Shown one piece after another: positions 34,228-42,571 of a stretch of DNA of 64,000 nt. Origin of the DNA: Kiritimatiellia bacterium. Lineage in GTDB: Bacteria > Verrucomicrobiota > Kiritimatiellia > RFP12 > UBA1067. The stretch lies in NCBI GenBank assembly GCA_017447805.1, contig JAFSMR010000032.1:1-64000 (forward strand), read 5' to 3'. Under the pieces are notes generated by a model that was given only the letters and a program-made list of their open reading frames with translations, did not search any database and was not told the DNA's origin. Made by a program: the position numbers and the translations under genes. Each line of letters starts with the position of its first letter. The first letter of the stretch is position 1.

Positions 34228-34743
34228 ATGAGAATACTATTCTTAAGCGATATTCATGGCGTACCATCGACTTTGGATGCTGCTCTCAAGGCTGGCGAGG
34301 CGCTAGGGTTCGATCGTATCGTTTTACTGGGCGATTTGCTTTATCACGGTCCGAGGAATGGCGTGCCGAATTTTTACGATCCCGTCAAGGTTTGCGAAAT
34401 GTTGAATGCTTACGCCGAAAAAATAGTCGCCGTCAGGGGGAATTGCGATGCCGAAGTAGATCAGATGATGTTTAAATTCCCTATGATGGCCGATTATTCC
34501 ATACTTGACGCCGGCAAAGAAATATTCTTTTTGACCCACGGCCATCTTTGGAATGAATTCCATATTCCACCAGTCGGAATCGGGACAGTCTTAGCGCACG
34601 GGCATACTCATATACCCGAATTGAAGCAGCTAGAATGCGGAATGAAGATTTTCAATCCAGGTTCCGTATCTTTGCCCAAGGGCGGGAGTAGCCGCTCGTT
34701 CGGATATTTTGATGGTGAAAACCTGAAGCACTTTACGATTTGA
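34228..34743 (+). CDS. yfcE: Metallophosphoesterase, YfcE family
   Basis: A 171-residue calcineurin-like phosphodiesterase. The metal motifs are complete: FLSDIHG (D-x-H), VLLGDLLYHG (GD), VRGNCD (GN), FLTHGHLW (H) and LAHGHTHIPE (GHxH). Small stand-alone members hydrolyse model phosphodiesters; the true substrate is unknown. Last gene of the prs operon; its end overlaps the convergent kinase-like gene by 11 bp. Confidence 0.92.
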   Translation: MRILFLSDIHGVPSTLDAALKAGEALGFDRIVLLGDLLYHGPRNGVPNFYDPVKVCEMLNAYAEKIVAVRGNCDAEVDQMMFKFPMMADYSILDAGKEIFFLTHGHLWNEFHIPPVGIGTVLAHGHTHIPELKQLECGMKIFNPGSVSLPKGGSSRSFGYFDGENLKHFTI

Positions 34744-35542
34744 TGATTCTTTCGAGGCTTCTGTAAATCTTTGTGCGAAAGTAATTTTCGATTGCGAATA
34801 AAATCCTAGAGCGCGATTTCGCCTTGCGACGGGCGATTTTGTGGCGTTCGTAAAGTTTGAGTGAAGCGAGAAACGATTCCCGCGGATAAGTGGATTTCGC
34901 GACGAGCTTCGCAAAATTTTCTTTTATCTTCTGGTGTTTTCGAGTTTTGTAGAATGGCGTTCTTTCGAGGGCGTGGATAAAAATCCTGAGTAAATCGTCG
35001 GTTTCCAGTCCTCTTCGGATACACTCCAAATCAAAGACGGCGGAAACTTTGCCATTGCGAAAGAAGAAATTTTTATAGTGAAAATCGCCATGAATCGTTT
35101 TTGGCGTTATCGAAAGTTTTCGAGCTTCTTCTAGGCCATCCCAAGCGCCGAGGCAATCCGGGTCAATCGCTTGCAAAGCCGCGGATAGCGACGAATAGGC
35201 TTCGAGAATTGACGAGATATTTTCTTCGGTAAATTCGTCTGGAGGAATGCTTTTGCCTTCAGCGGCCCAATTTGTAGCGAAAAATCCGACGCTTGCGAAT
35301 TTGCCGGATTTCCCGCCGAAAGCCAAGGTCGGGATAAGGGGAGAGGAAATTTTACTTAGTTTCTCGATGGCGCGCTCGATATCGCGCTCGGGCGCGAATT
35401 TAACGAAATAGCATTTGCCATTTTGAGTAACGGCACGAAAATTGCGCGAAGAATTGCCGGCCGAGAGGCGTTCGAAAGAAATGAAATTCACGCCGAAAGT
35501 CGCTGCGGCAGCAAGTCGTTCTTCTTCGCAAGCAGAGGTCAT
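34733..35542 (-). CDS. APH-fold small-molecule kinase
   Basis: A 269-residue protein of the aminoglycoside/choline kinase-like superfamily. Visible are an ATP-site lysine in KCYFVKFAPE, the catalytic loop HGDFHYKNFFFRNG (H-G-D-F-H-x-x-N) and the metal Asp in AVFDLECIRRGLE. The C-terminal 60 residues are strongly basic. The substrate cannot be read from sequence; sugar or choline-like groups are usual. ATG overlaps the preceding membrane gene by 4 bp (ATGA), and its 3' end overlaps the convergent yfcE. Last gene of the minus-strand envelope cluster. Confidence 0.8.
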   Translation of the reverse strand: MTSACEEERLAAAATFGVNFISFERLSAGNSSRNFRAVTQNGKCYFVKFAPERDIERAIEKLSKISSPLIPTLAFGGKSGKFASVGFFATNWAAEGKSIPPDEFTEENISSILEAYSSLSAALQAIDPDCLGAWDGLEEARKLSITPKTIHGDFHYKNFFFRNGKVSAVFDLECIRRGLETDDLLRIFIHALERTPFYKTRKHQKIKENFAKLVAKSTYPRESFLASLKLYERHKIARRKAKSRSRILFAIENYFRTKIYRSLERIIKS

Positions 35543-36285
35543 TTCGCTTCAAGATATCTTTCTTCGCGCAAGAAGAGGTGGGCTTGCAAAATTCCCATGA
35601 GAGCGAAGAGCGCCATCATCATTTCGCCGCCTTCTTCAAAAGCCTTCAGGAGAGCTGCAATCGAGCCGGTGTGCTTATCGAGGAGCGGGCCGTCGAAGCC
35701 ATGGTGCCTGAGAAATGCGGGCAGTCTATCGACAAAAAGGACCATGGTTGCGCAACCGCCGAATACCGCCCATGTCCAGGCGACTGGATGGAGAGAAAAT
35801 ATTCCTTTGAATAGAGCTCGCGCGAAATATGCGAATGTCGCAACCGTGAATATGAAGAATACGATGAAAAATGCAAGAACAAACAACTTAGGCGCGATTG
35901 GTATATCGGAGGCTTTCAAGAATTTCATTTTGAACACCGTGCCTGTAAACGAAGCGTTGATTGCAGGCCAGATTTTTGCGAAAAGCATTTTGTGAAGATC
36001 TGTTTCGCGAATAATCGCCATAACGGCAAGAACCGATACATCGAAATTCAACAAAGCCTTCCTCCTTGACGTGCCGCCGAAGGGCGACGCAAGAAATGTA
36101 AGGGGCACGAGAAGGGCGAAAAAGCCGAGCGTCGCGATTTCTACAGGCGATGCACCTTTGCGGTCAAAGAGATTTATCAGCCTTTCGGGTGGCAGTATCG
36201 CCCAGATCGCGACAAGCATTGCCGACATTATAAAGAAAAGTATTGGCGCCGTGAGCCAAGATTTTTTCGATGTCAGTGGATCCAT
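35539..36285 (-). CDS. Polytopic membrane protein of unknown function
   Basis: The 248-residue protein has about six hydrophobic helices (near residues 12-32, 48-66, 80-98, 128-150, 164-182 and 222-240) and no soluble domain or recognised family. A conserved-looking segment DGPLLDKHTGSIAALLKAFEEGGEM lies before the last helix (given in one piece only to locate it: residues ~198-222). It is coupled to the APH-fold kinase downstream and follows the LolD-like gene by 19 bp, so an envelope role is likely. Confidence 0.7.
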   Translation of the reverse strand: MDPLTSKKSWLTAPILFFIMSAMLVAIWAILPPERLINLFDRKGASPVEIATLGFFALLVPLTFLASPFGGTSRRKALLNFDVSVLAVMAIIRETDLHKMLFAKIWPAINASFTGTVFKMKFLKASDIPIAPKLFVLAFFIVFFIFTVATFAYFARALFKGIFSLHPVAWTWAVFGGCATMVLFVDRLPAFLRHHGFDGPLLDKHTGSIAALLKAFEEGGEMMMALFALMGILQAHLFLREERYLEAK

Positions 36286-36304
36286 GATATTTTCGCCTTT
36301 CTTG

Positions 36305-36958
36305 TTATTGAATAGCTTTGCCTAGGTTAAGCTTGCCGTTTTCGAGCAGCAAAACGCGATTGCAGATTGCTGCCGCGGAAGGGGAATGGGTAACTAGGAC
36401 GAGAGCGGTTTTTCCGCCCGATAGTTCCGATAGAATTTTCAATATGTCCGCGCCTGTAAGAGCATCCAGGTTCCCGGTCGGCTCGTCTGCAAGCACGAGT
36501 TCGGGGTCGGTAATAAGCGAGCGTGCGATTGCGACTCTTTGACGCTCGCCGCCTGAAAGTTCGCTTGGAAGATGCTTCAGGCGCTCGCCTAACCCCATTT
36601 CGCGAAGTAAAGCTTCTGCTCGCTTTTTCAATTCTTGGGAAGATTTTTTCAGGTGCTTTTTTACGCGGCTCGCCGAGCAGGGGAGAAGCACGTTTTCGAG
36701 AACAGTCAGCTCCGGCATCAGGTGGTAGCTTTGAAACACAAAACCAAAATTATCGGGCCTTGAAACTTTGCCGGATGTCGGTGCGAGGAGGCCGCCGAGA
36801 ATATGCAAGAGAGTCGATTTGCCCGCACCTGAGCGACCGATTATCGCGACCCTCTCGCCTGCTTCGACTTTCAAATCTACGCCCCTCAAGACTTCTATCG
36901 GCTTTTTGCCGGAAAGTTTGAAGCTTTTGCATAGATTGGATGTTTCGAGAATAATCAT
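36305..36958 (-). CDS. lolD: ABC transporter ATPase, LolD-like
   Basis: A 217-residue ATPase of the LolD/MacB group. Walker A is AIIGRSGAGKSTLLHILGG, the Q-loop FVFQSYHLMPELTVLENVLLP, the signature LSGGERQRVAIARSL, and Walker B LVLADEPTGNLD. ATG 36958 (MIILETSNLC) is chosen because it overlaps the permease stop by ATGA and gives the family N-terminus; the 32-residue upstream extension does not look like protein. With the permease it should release mature lipoproteins from the inner membrane. Two lipoproteins are encoded nearby. Confidence 0.92.
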   Translation of the reverse strand: MIILETSNLCKSFKLSGKKPIEVLRGVDLKVEAGERVAIIGRSGAGKSTLLHILGGLLAPTSGKVSRPDNFGFVFQSYHLMPELTVLENVLLPCSASRVKKHLKKSSQELKKRAEALLREMGLGERLKHLPSELSGGERQRVAIARSLITDPELVLADEPTGNLDALTGADILKILSELSGGKTALVLVTHSPSAAAICNRVLLLENGKLNLGKAIQ

Positions 36959-38178
36959 TCGTTTAATGCCTTTACGGGGTCTTTGGTTGCCGCGAGAAGC
37001 GCTGGAATCAATGAGGCGAGAATTCCAAAGAAATATACGAACAAAACTGCCCATATAATATCAAGCGGAATAATCCTGTGGGGTATTTCAGGTAGACCAT
37101 ATACCGCCTCCGGGAATACGCTTACGCCAAGCGTTGCGAGCCATTCGACGATATTTTGAAGATTCGTCAATACAAGGTAGCTTGCCAGTAACCCAAGCAA
37201 TATGCCTAAAGTGCACTGGATCAAGCCATGAATCATAAATACGCCCATGATTTGGATTTTCGAGAAACCTAGCGATTTAAGTAGACCGATTTCCGGCGTT
37301 TTTTGCACTGTCAAGACGAGAAGGGTATTCATTACGCAAAATAGCGCAACAAGGGAAATCAGAAGGAGTAGAATTGCCGTTACATTCTTTTCGACAGCAA
37401 GAGCGCTGAATATTTCACGGTCGGCTTCTTGCCATGAAAGCGCTTTTAGATGAGGGCGCAGATTTTCGCATTTTTCGAAAATCGCCGAGAAACATTTGGG
37501 GTCTGTCGGACAGTTCGTCTTTACATGAATCGCAAAAACTCCTTTTTCCATGCCCATCAAATCTCTTACATTAGGGAGCGAGGCGACTACATAGCCGGAA
37601 TCATACTCATACTGTCCGCAAGAAAATATTCCGACGACTTGCCATTTTATCGGCAAAAACACTTCATCGCGCGAAGCTAAGGTCTTCGGTGAATAAACTG
37701 TTACTTCATCGCCGACATCGACACCTAAACTTGATGCTACATGTTTGCCGATTACAATCGAATCTCCATCGAGTTCGAAAGTGCCGCGAACCGGTTCGCC
37801 GACTTTATAGGCTTTGGCGAAATCTAGGCCTTCCACGCCGATAATTACAGGCGCAAGGACCCTGCCTTTATATTCGAGTAGAATTCTTGTATCTATTTCC
37901 GGCGTAACGCATTCTACGCCTGGGAGGGCTTCGATTTCCGAAGATAAGCGATATTCATCGTTGATCACATTGCCGGCTTGGGGGAGAATCGAGATATGTG
38001 GTTTGAAATCGAGGATTTTCTTTTCCCAAATATCGCCAAAGCCCGTCATTACACTTCTGACGATAATAACTGCGGCGATGCCGAGCATTACGCCCAGCAC
38101 CGACACACATGTTATAACCGAAGCGACAGAGCGCTTCGGTTTTAGGTATTTTAGAGCTAATTTAATCCAAAATCCCAT
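36955..38178 (-). CDS. lolE: Lipoprotein-releasing permease, LolC/LolE type
   Basis: The 407-residue permease has one TM helix near residues 20-45 (SVASVITCVSVLGVMLGIAAVIIV), a periplasmic domain of about 220 residues, and three C-terminal helices (about 268-292, 315-340, 375-400) in the FtsX-like fold. The segment after TM1 (SVMTGFGDIWEKKIL) matches LolC/E. Only one permease gene is present, so the transporter is probably a homodimer (LolF-type) rather than LolC plus LolE. It follows the cyclase-like envelope protein by 13 bp. Confidence 0.9.
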   Translation of the reverse strand: MGFWIKLALKYLKPKRSVASVITCVSVLGVMLGIAAVIIVRSVMTGFGDIWEKKILDFKPHISILPQAGNVINDEYRLSSEIEALPGVECVTPEIDTRILLEYKGRVLAPVIIGVEGLDFAKAYKVGEPVRGTFELDGDSIVIGKHVASSLGVDVGDEVTVYSPKTLASRDEVFLPIKWQVVGIFSCGQYEYDSGYVVASLPNVRDLMGMEKGVFAIHVKTNCPTDPKCFSAIFEKCENLRPHLKALSWQEADREIFSALAVEKNVTAILLLLISLVALFCVMNTLLVLTVQKTPEIGLLKSLGFSKIQIMGVFMIHGLIQCTLGILLGLLASYLVLTNLQNIVEWLATLGVSVFPEAVYGLPEIPHRIIPLDIIWAVLFVYFFGILASLIPALLAATKDPVKALNE

Positions 38179-38191
38179 TGTGAGTTACTTG

Positions 38192-39922
38192 TTAGATATC
38201 GACATCTACAGAAACATCACCTTTGTCGGTTGCTGCCGCGGCTCCATCGCTCTTTTCTTCCTTGGCTTTCAAGGTTGCCTGAGGGAGGTAGCGATAGTAT
38301 ACCATCAGCTGCAATGCGGCTAGACACGTATCCATCACGGGACGCGCCGAGTGGCGATCGTTATTCTGCCAATACGCGCATTCGCGCGGCTTGCCGTCAG
38401 GGCCCGGAATAGTGCCATCGGCTTTCATCTGGTTAGGATAGAAAGCTTTCATCGCCTTATTCCATTCCGCCCAGGCTTCTTTATCGGCGGCAGATGCGCC
38501 TTCCGCCATGCCAGCCTGGAATTTGCACTGCGAAGCATAGTAGTAGTAATACTGCGGGCTGTGCCAATGACCTTTCGGGTGTTCGTGAGTAAAGGGGCCT
38601 GCGTCGCCGACATCGAAGTTCGGCCTCCAGCCTTTCATTACTTCAAGAGCATCGCGAACTTTTTGGTCTTTGCCGTAGCCAAGAAGTTGCATCGCGAGGC
38701 ATCCTACACCGGCAAGACCGGCGTATGCTTCGTAATATCGCTTTCCTGGTCGGTATGCAAAGCCAGTGCGCTTATTGGCGTTTCGCGTGCGCAAGCAGTT
38801 GATCGCTTTGGCAATGCATTCTTCCATGCCATCGACATGTATGCCAGCTAGCTTACCTGCCTTGATTGCCTGAATGCACCAACCGCCATAGGAAATATCG
38901 TCCGGTTCGGCCGCTTCACTCTTCAATCCGTAGTTCCAACCGCCTGTAGGAGATTGGTTTTTGACCATACGAGTAAGGCCATGGAGGGCTGCTTCCTTAA
39001 CATTGGGATTCTTTGTCATACCATACGCTTCGCAAAGGGCGTAGGTGGAAATCAAGAAACCATATTCTTCTGCGCCGGCTCCATCGATTGTCCATGTTCC
39101 GCCTTTCGTCTGCTTTTGGTGGGTAGTAATCCACTCGATCGCGTTTTTGACGGTCTCGCCGAATTCTTTCGATTTTGGCGTCTCGCCGTGCGCGAGGAAT
39201 GTGAGAAGGGCTAGGCCCGTGCAAGCTGCGCGCGATTTATAATGGCAATTCGGCGCGGCTTCCCAGCTGCCTTTTTGGTCGCCATCCTTCACCTGAGTCT
39301 TCTTAAGCCAACGGAGGGCTTTATAGACGGCTCTTTCGGTCTCCTGGTCGCCATACATCGCACCGCCTCGTGTAGCTACGCCGATCGAGCCGGGCGTTCT
39401 AGAGCCGACCATCGACTTCATCTTGACTGGCGAGTTGACGAATGCTACGGTATCTTGCGTCGCCGGCTTTACCGAAACTTGCGTCGCGGGAGGCGCGGCG
39501 ATTGGCGCGAGATTCGAGACTGGGCCGGGGGTAGGATTATCGATTTGAATTTCGACATCTTCCATCGGCGGCGGTTCTGACGGAGGTTCATCCGGCGGCT
39601 CTTCCTGTTCTTGCTCTTCCGGCGCTTCCTCGACTTCTTCGGCCGTAGCTACGGTTACTTCGATAGTCTTAGAACTCTTGCCGGAAATTGCCGTTACGAC
39701 AATCAAGATTACAACGAACAGGACAACTGCGATAATCGCAATCAGCGGGGCCATGAGGCGCTGCATTTCGATTCTCGCTTCTTTATATTCGCGCGTATTG
39801 TGTGGCTTGCCGAGACCCGACATCATCGTAATAAGACGGGAGAAAAATCCTTTCGTCTCGTAACGTTTGCCGAGTTCTTCAATATCAATACCTTCGTCTA
39901 GTGTTTCAACTTCTTCGCTCAT
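38192..39922 (-). CDS. TonB-positioned membrane protein with periplasmic squalene-cyclase-like domain
   Basis: The 576-residue protein has a cytoplasmic N-terminus (1-55), one TM helix (about 56-80), a Glu/Pro-rich linker (about 94-123, EEPPDEPPSEPPP), and a large periplasmic domain (about 190-560). The domain carries repeated alpha/alpha-barrel motifs of the prenyltransferase/squalene-cyclase type (ALRWLKKTQ, SWEAAPN, GGWNYGLKS, YGGWCIQAI). This is the architecture of TonB, but with a toroid in place of the TonB C-terminal fold. It directly follows ExbB and two ExbD genes. The cyclase aspartate motifs are not evident, so a binding rather than catalytic role is likely (inference). Confidence 0.82.
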   Translation of the reverse strand: MSEEVETLDEGIDIEELGKRYETKGFFSRLITMMSGLGKPHNTREYKEARIEMQRLMAPLIAIIAVVLFVVILIVVTAISGKSSKTIEVTVATAEEVEEAPEEQEQEEPPDEPPSEPPPMEDVEIQIDNPTPGPVSNLAPIAAPPATQVSVKPATQDTVAFVNSPVKMKSMVGSRTPGSIGVATRGGAMYGDQETERAVYKALRWLKKTQVKDGDQKGSWEAAPNCHYKSRAACTGLALLTFLAHGETPKSKEFGETVKNAIEWITTHQKQTKGGTWTIDGAGAEEYGFLISTYALCEAYGMTKNPNVKEAALHGLTRMVKNQSPTGGWNYGLKSEAAEPDDISYGGWCIQAIKAGKLAGIHVDGMEECIAKAINCLRTRNANKRTGFAYRPGKRYYEAYAGLAGVGCLAMQLLGYGKDQKVRDALEVMKGWRPNFDVGDAGPFTHEHPKGHWHSPQYYYYYASQCKFQAGMAEGASAADKEAWAEWNKAMKAFYPNQMKADGTIPGPDGKPRECAYWQNNDRHSARPVMDTCLAALQLMVYYRYLPQATLKAKEEKSDGAAAATDKGDVSVDVDI

Positions 39923-39939
39923 GATATATTACTCCCCTA

Positions 39940-40383
39940 TTACATAGTGAACACACTAACGCTGTAAAGTTCGTTTTTGTAGCAAATATCGAGAACATCT
40001 ATAAGCGCTTTATGGGGACTATCCGTCGCACATTTAACGATTATAGGTGTTTTCTTCGAGGTCTTTGCAATATCTTTAAGATATCTATCGAGCTCTTCTC
40101 TTGCTACTTTAGCCGAACCCGAAGGCCCGCCAAGAGCCTTCTTGTTATAGACTATAACGCCATGCGGGCTATTATCATAGCGGCGGCCGATTTCGATGTT
40201 CACCGTGATATCGTCAGATGCATCAGATGAACTCGAAGAGGCGGGCGCAGGACGGTTGACATTGAGTTTAGAAAGCACATCCTCCGTCTTGATCGTTACG
40301 ACGAAGAAGATGATGAGTTCGAACACGACGTCAATCATCGGCGTCATATCAAGAGCAGGGTTTTCTTGAGGTCTCTTGCCCAT
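39940..40383 (-). CDS. exbD: ExbD/TolR-family protein, second copy
   Basis: A 147-residue proton-channel subunit. The short cytoplasmic N-terminus (MGKRPQENPALDMTPMIDVV) leads to one TM helix (FELIIFFVVTI); the conserved Asp is in PMIDVVFELIIFF. The periplasmic domain (about 58-147) contains GVIVYNKKALGG, ELDRYLKDIAKTSKK and SPHKALIDVLDICYKN. It works with ExbB to turn proton flow into movement of a TonB-like partner. The periplasmic part is closely mirrored in the lipoprotein at 47006-48427. The first 31 residues are almost identical to those of the upstream copy. Confidence 0.93.
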   Translation of the reverse strand: MGKRPQENPALDMTPMIDVVFELIIFFVVTIKTEDVLSKLNVNRPAPASSSSSDASDDITVNIEIGRRYDNSPHGVIVYNKKALGGPSGSAKVAREELDRYLKDIAKTSKKTPIIVKCATDSPHKALIDVLDICYKNELYSVSVFTM

Positions 40384-40386
40384 AGA

Positions 40387-40881
40387 TTACTTCCTCCTCT
40401 TCCATTTGTCGAGATGTGGACGGCTAGGCGTCTTTTCACTAGTTCTATCTTCATAAATCGCCATGAAGGAAATCTTCCAAATGCCTGCGGAAGTGCAAGC
40501 ATTCATGACTTTGGCGATTTCGGAGTGTGGCGTATCGTAGTCGGCGCGGATGAGTATCGGGAATTCGCCGATTCTCTTCTTTTTATCCTCTACGCGACGC
40601 TGCAGTTCGCTAGTAGAAATTTCACGATCTGCCATTGATATGCGGGCGTGACGAAGGCGGTTGCCTTTTGTATCACGAATCGCTACATCAATTTGCATGT
40701 GGGTGGGCGGAAGTTCTTCTGGCGTAAGCACTATGCCATTCGTTCCGTCCTCTAGCTCAATCGTCTCATCCTTCTTCTGCGATTCGGTAAGAGTAACGAC
40801 GAAGAAGATGATGAGCTCGAATACGACGTCGATCATCGGCGTCATATCAAGAGCTGGATTTTCTTGAGGTCTCCTTCCCAT
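40387..40881 (-). CDS. exbD: ExbD/TolR-family protein, first copy
   Basis: The 164-residue protein has an N-terminus and TM helix nearly identical to the following copy (NPALDMTPMIDVVFELIIFF) but a different periplasmic domain. That domain shows VDVAIRDTKG-like strands, ISTSELQRRVEDKKKR and ILIRADYDTPHSEIAKVMNA (two parts of one helix-strand unit). A basic tail (DKWKRRK) follows. The near-identity of the TM parts with divergent heads suggests a duplication with head specialisation, perhaps a heterodimeric ExbD pair. It lies 3 bp before the second exbD. Confidence 0.93.
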   Translation of the reverse strand: MGRRPQENPALDMTPMIDVVFELIIFFVVTLTESQKKDETIELEDGTNGIVLTPEELPPTHMQIDVAIRDTKGNRLRHARISMADREISTSELQRRVEDKKKRIGEFPILIRADYDTPHSEIAKVMNACTSAGIWKISFMAIYEDRTSEKTPSRPHLDKWKRRK

Positions 40882-40913
40882 TGTGGGATTCTCCGTTTCC
40901 GGTTCTTGGGAAA

Positions 40914-41732
40914 TTAACCTTCTACAGGGGCTTCTTCACCTGCGACTTCGACATTTCTGAGGCCGTTCAAGAATTCCATCGTTGTCGCGGTCATTCTGAG
41001 AATCAAGCGGTTGGCATTGTTTCTGAGCGAGTAGAACGCGGTAATAGAAGGAATCGAGACGATTAGACCGCCAGCAGTTGTCCAAAGCGCCTGACCGATT
41101 GATTTAGCGAGTTCCGCAGCACCTACGTTACCGGTAGCGAGCGTTTGGAACGTCAAAATCATGCCTTGCACCGTACCGAGAAGGCCGAGCGACGGGCCGA
41201 GGTTACCGCAGACCGAAACCCAGTTGAGGCGCTGCATCATCTTTTCCTGTTCGAGGTCGGAGGCCGCAGTAACGGCTTCCTGAATTACATCGAAACCTTC
41301 TTCTACATGCTGGAAGGCGGCAAGAAGAATATTCGACATTGCAGAAGGGGTATTCTGGCAAGCTTCCATAGCAGCAACGATATCGCCTTGCGACATGGCG
41401 GCCTGAACCTTATCGATAAGACGAGCAGGCATGAGTTTTTCGGGCTTGATCATGATCATGCAGTCCACCGAGAAGTAAATAGCAAGCATGCCATCGCCGA
41501 AAAGTGCGAACCAGAGGAGCATACCGACGATACCTGAACCAAACACGATTTCGTAGAAACCACCCGCATCTTGAGGCTTCGCGGCCGCGTTGTCGTCGAC
41601 TTTTTGGCCATCTGCGCCTTCGAGCTGGCCGGCTTCGCCTTCCTGAGCCAAAGATTGGATGGCAACGATTGGCGCAGCACATGTGCCTACGGCAATCATC
41701 AGTGCGAGTAGTGATTTCTTGATCTTATTCAT
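40914..41732 (-). CDS. exbB: ExbB/TolQ/MotA-family proton channel subunit with signal peptide
   Basis: A 272-residue protein. An N-terminal signal-like segment (KKSLLALMIAVGTCAAPIVAI) and a linker rich in Gln/Gly/Asp precede TM1 (about 70-90). The conserved MotA/TolQ/ExbB domain (about 110-260) has NLGPSLGLLGTVQGMILTFQ and AELAKSIGQALWTTAGGLIVSIPSI (in two helices). Periplasmic extensions of this kind occur in many PVC and Bacteroidota ExbB proteins. Strong AGGAAGG ribosome site. It forms the motor with the two ExbDs just downstream. Confidence 0.95.
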   Translation of the reverse strand: MNKIKKSLLALMIAVGTCAAPIVAIQSLAQEGEAGQLEGADGQKVDDNAAAKPQDAGGFYEIVFGSGIVGMLLWFALFGDGMLAIYFSVDCMIMIKPEKLMPARLIDKVQAAMSQGDIVAAMEACQNTPSAMSNILLAAFQHVEEGFDVIQEAVTAASDLEQEKMMQRLNWVSVCGNLGPSLGLLGTVQGMILTFQTLATGNVGAAELAKSIGQALWTTAGGLIVSIPSITAFYSLRNNANRLILRMTATTMEFLNGLRNVEVAGEEAPVEG

Positions 41733-41792
41733 TTTGTTAGGTTCCTTCCTGTTTGTTATAATTTTGAAAAATTAGGTTTGTTTTAGGGTTTA

Positions 41793-42566
41793 TTAAAGCT
41801 GCTTTGCCTTTGCTTCCATATCGTTGGCTCGCGAGGCCTGATTGAGTTTTCTAAAGCAATCGGCTGCCTTCATATACGCTTCGCGTCTGGCGTTTTTGCA
41901 AGGATCGTCGCCATACATAAGCGCGACTCTGAGATAGCCATCGGTAAGCGCCTTCGTATAGCTTTCATTCGAACCGCCGCCCTGCGCTAGGATTATATCG
42001 CCACGCATATTGAGCGCCGCAGCGCTGGAAGCCCTATCGCCGCTTGTCGCGGCTTTCTTGAGGCAGTTTTCGAGCTGTGGAATTTTGCCGAGCTTGAGAA
42101 GCACTTGCCAGTAGGCAGGTGCGAATTCGCCGGTGAACGCCGCATCTTTATTATCGTTTAGGATGCTCTGCGCTACCTTATTCGCCTCATTCGCATCTCC
42201 CGAATCAAGATAGGCGCTAACAAGCCATCTTGCGGCGGGCTTATCCCAATTCAGCATCTTGTAATCGGCAACAATCTGCTTGAGAAGGGGAATGGCCTGC
42301 CTGCCTTGTTTGTTGCCGACCATTTCAATCGCCTTGCCGAGGTTCGCCGGCTCCGGGATTTCCAGCGAATCGACTTCGTTCTCCTTGAAATTACCGTTGA
42401 CTACGGTATTGCCTTTCTTATAGGCAACCGTATATTCTTTAGATGCAACTTTCCACTTGATGTCGCCCTGAACAGGCGCGCCTACCTTGGGGTAGATCGT
42501 TCCTTGTATTGCCCACGCTGATGAAATCGCGGCGATCGCAAGTGCAGAGAGTACTAGCTTTTTCAT
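41793..42566 (-). CDS. Secreted TPR-like protein
   Basis: A 257-residue protein with a signal peptide (MKKLVLSALAIAAISSAWA). A short N-terminal beta region (KWKVASKEYTVAYKKGNTVVNG) is followed by helical TPR-like repeats (QAIPLLKQIVADYKMLN; ARWLVSAYLDSGDANEANK; GEFAPAYWQVLLKLGKI). It lies directly between the large TPR protein and exbB, so it is a probable periplasmic adaptor for the motor complex, in the place where Tol systems have CpoB/YbgF (positional analogy, inference). Confidence 0.8.
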   Translation of the reverse strand: MKKLVLSALAIAAISSAWAIQGTIYPKVGAPVQGDIKWKVASKEYTVAYKKGNTVVNGNFKENEVDSLEIPEPANLGKAIEMVGNKQGRQAIPLLKQIVADYKMLNWDKPAARWLVSAYLDSGDANEANKVAQSILNDNKDAAFTGEFAPAYWQVLLKLGKIPQLENCLKKAATSGDRASSAAALNMRGDIILAQGGGSNESYTKALTDGYLRVALMYGDDPCKNARREAYMKAADCFRKLNQASRANDMEAKAKQL

Positions 42567-42571
42567 TTTTA

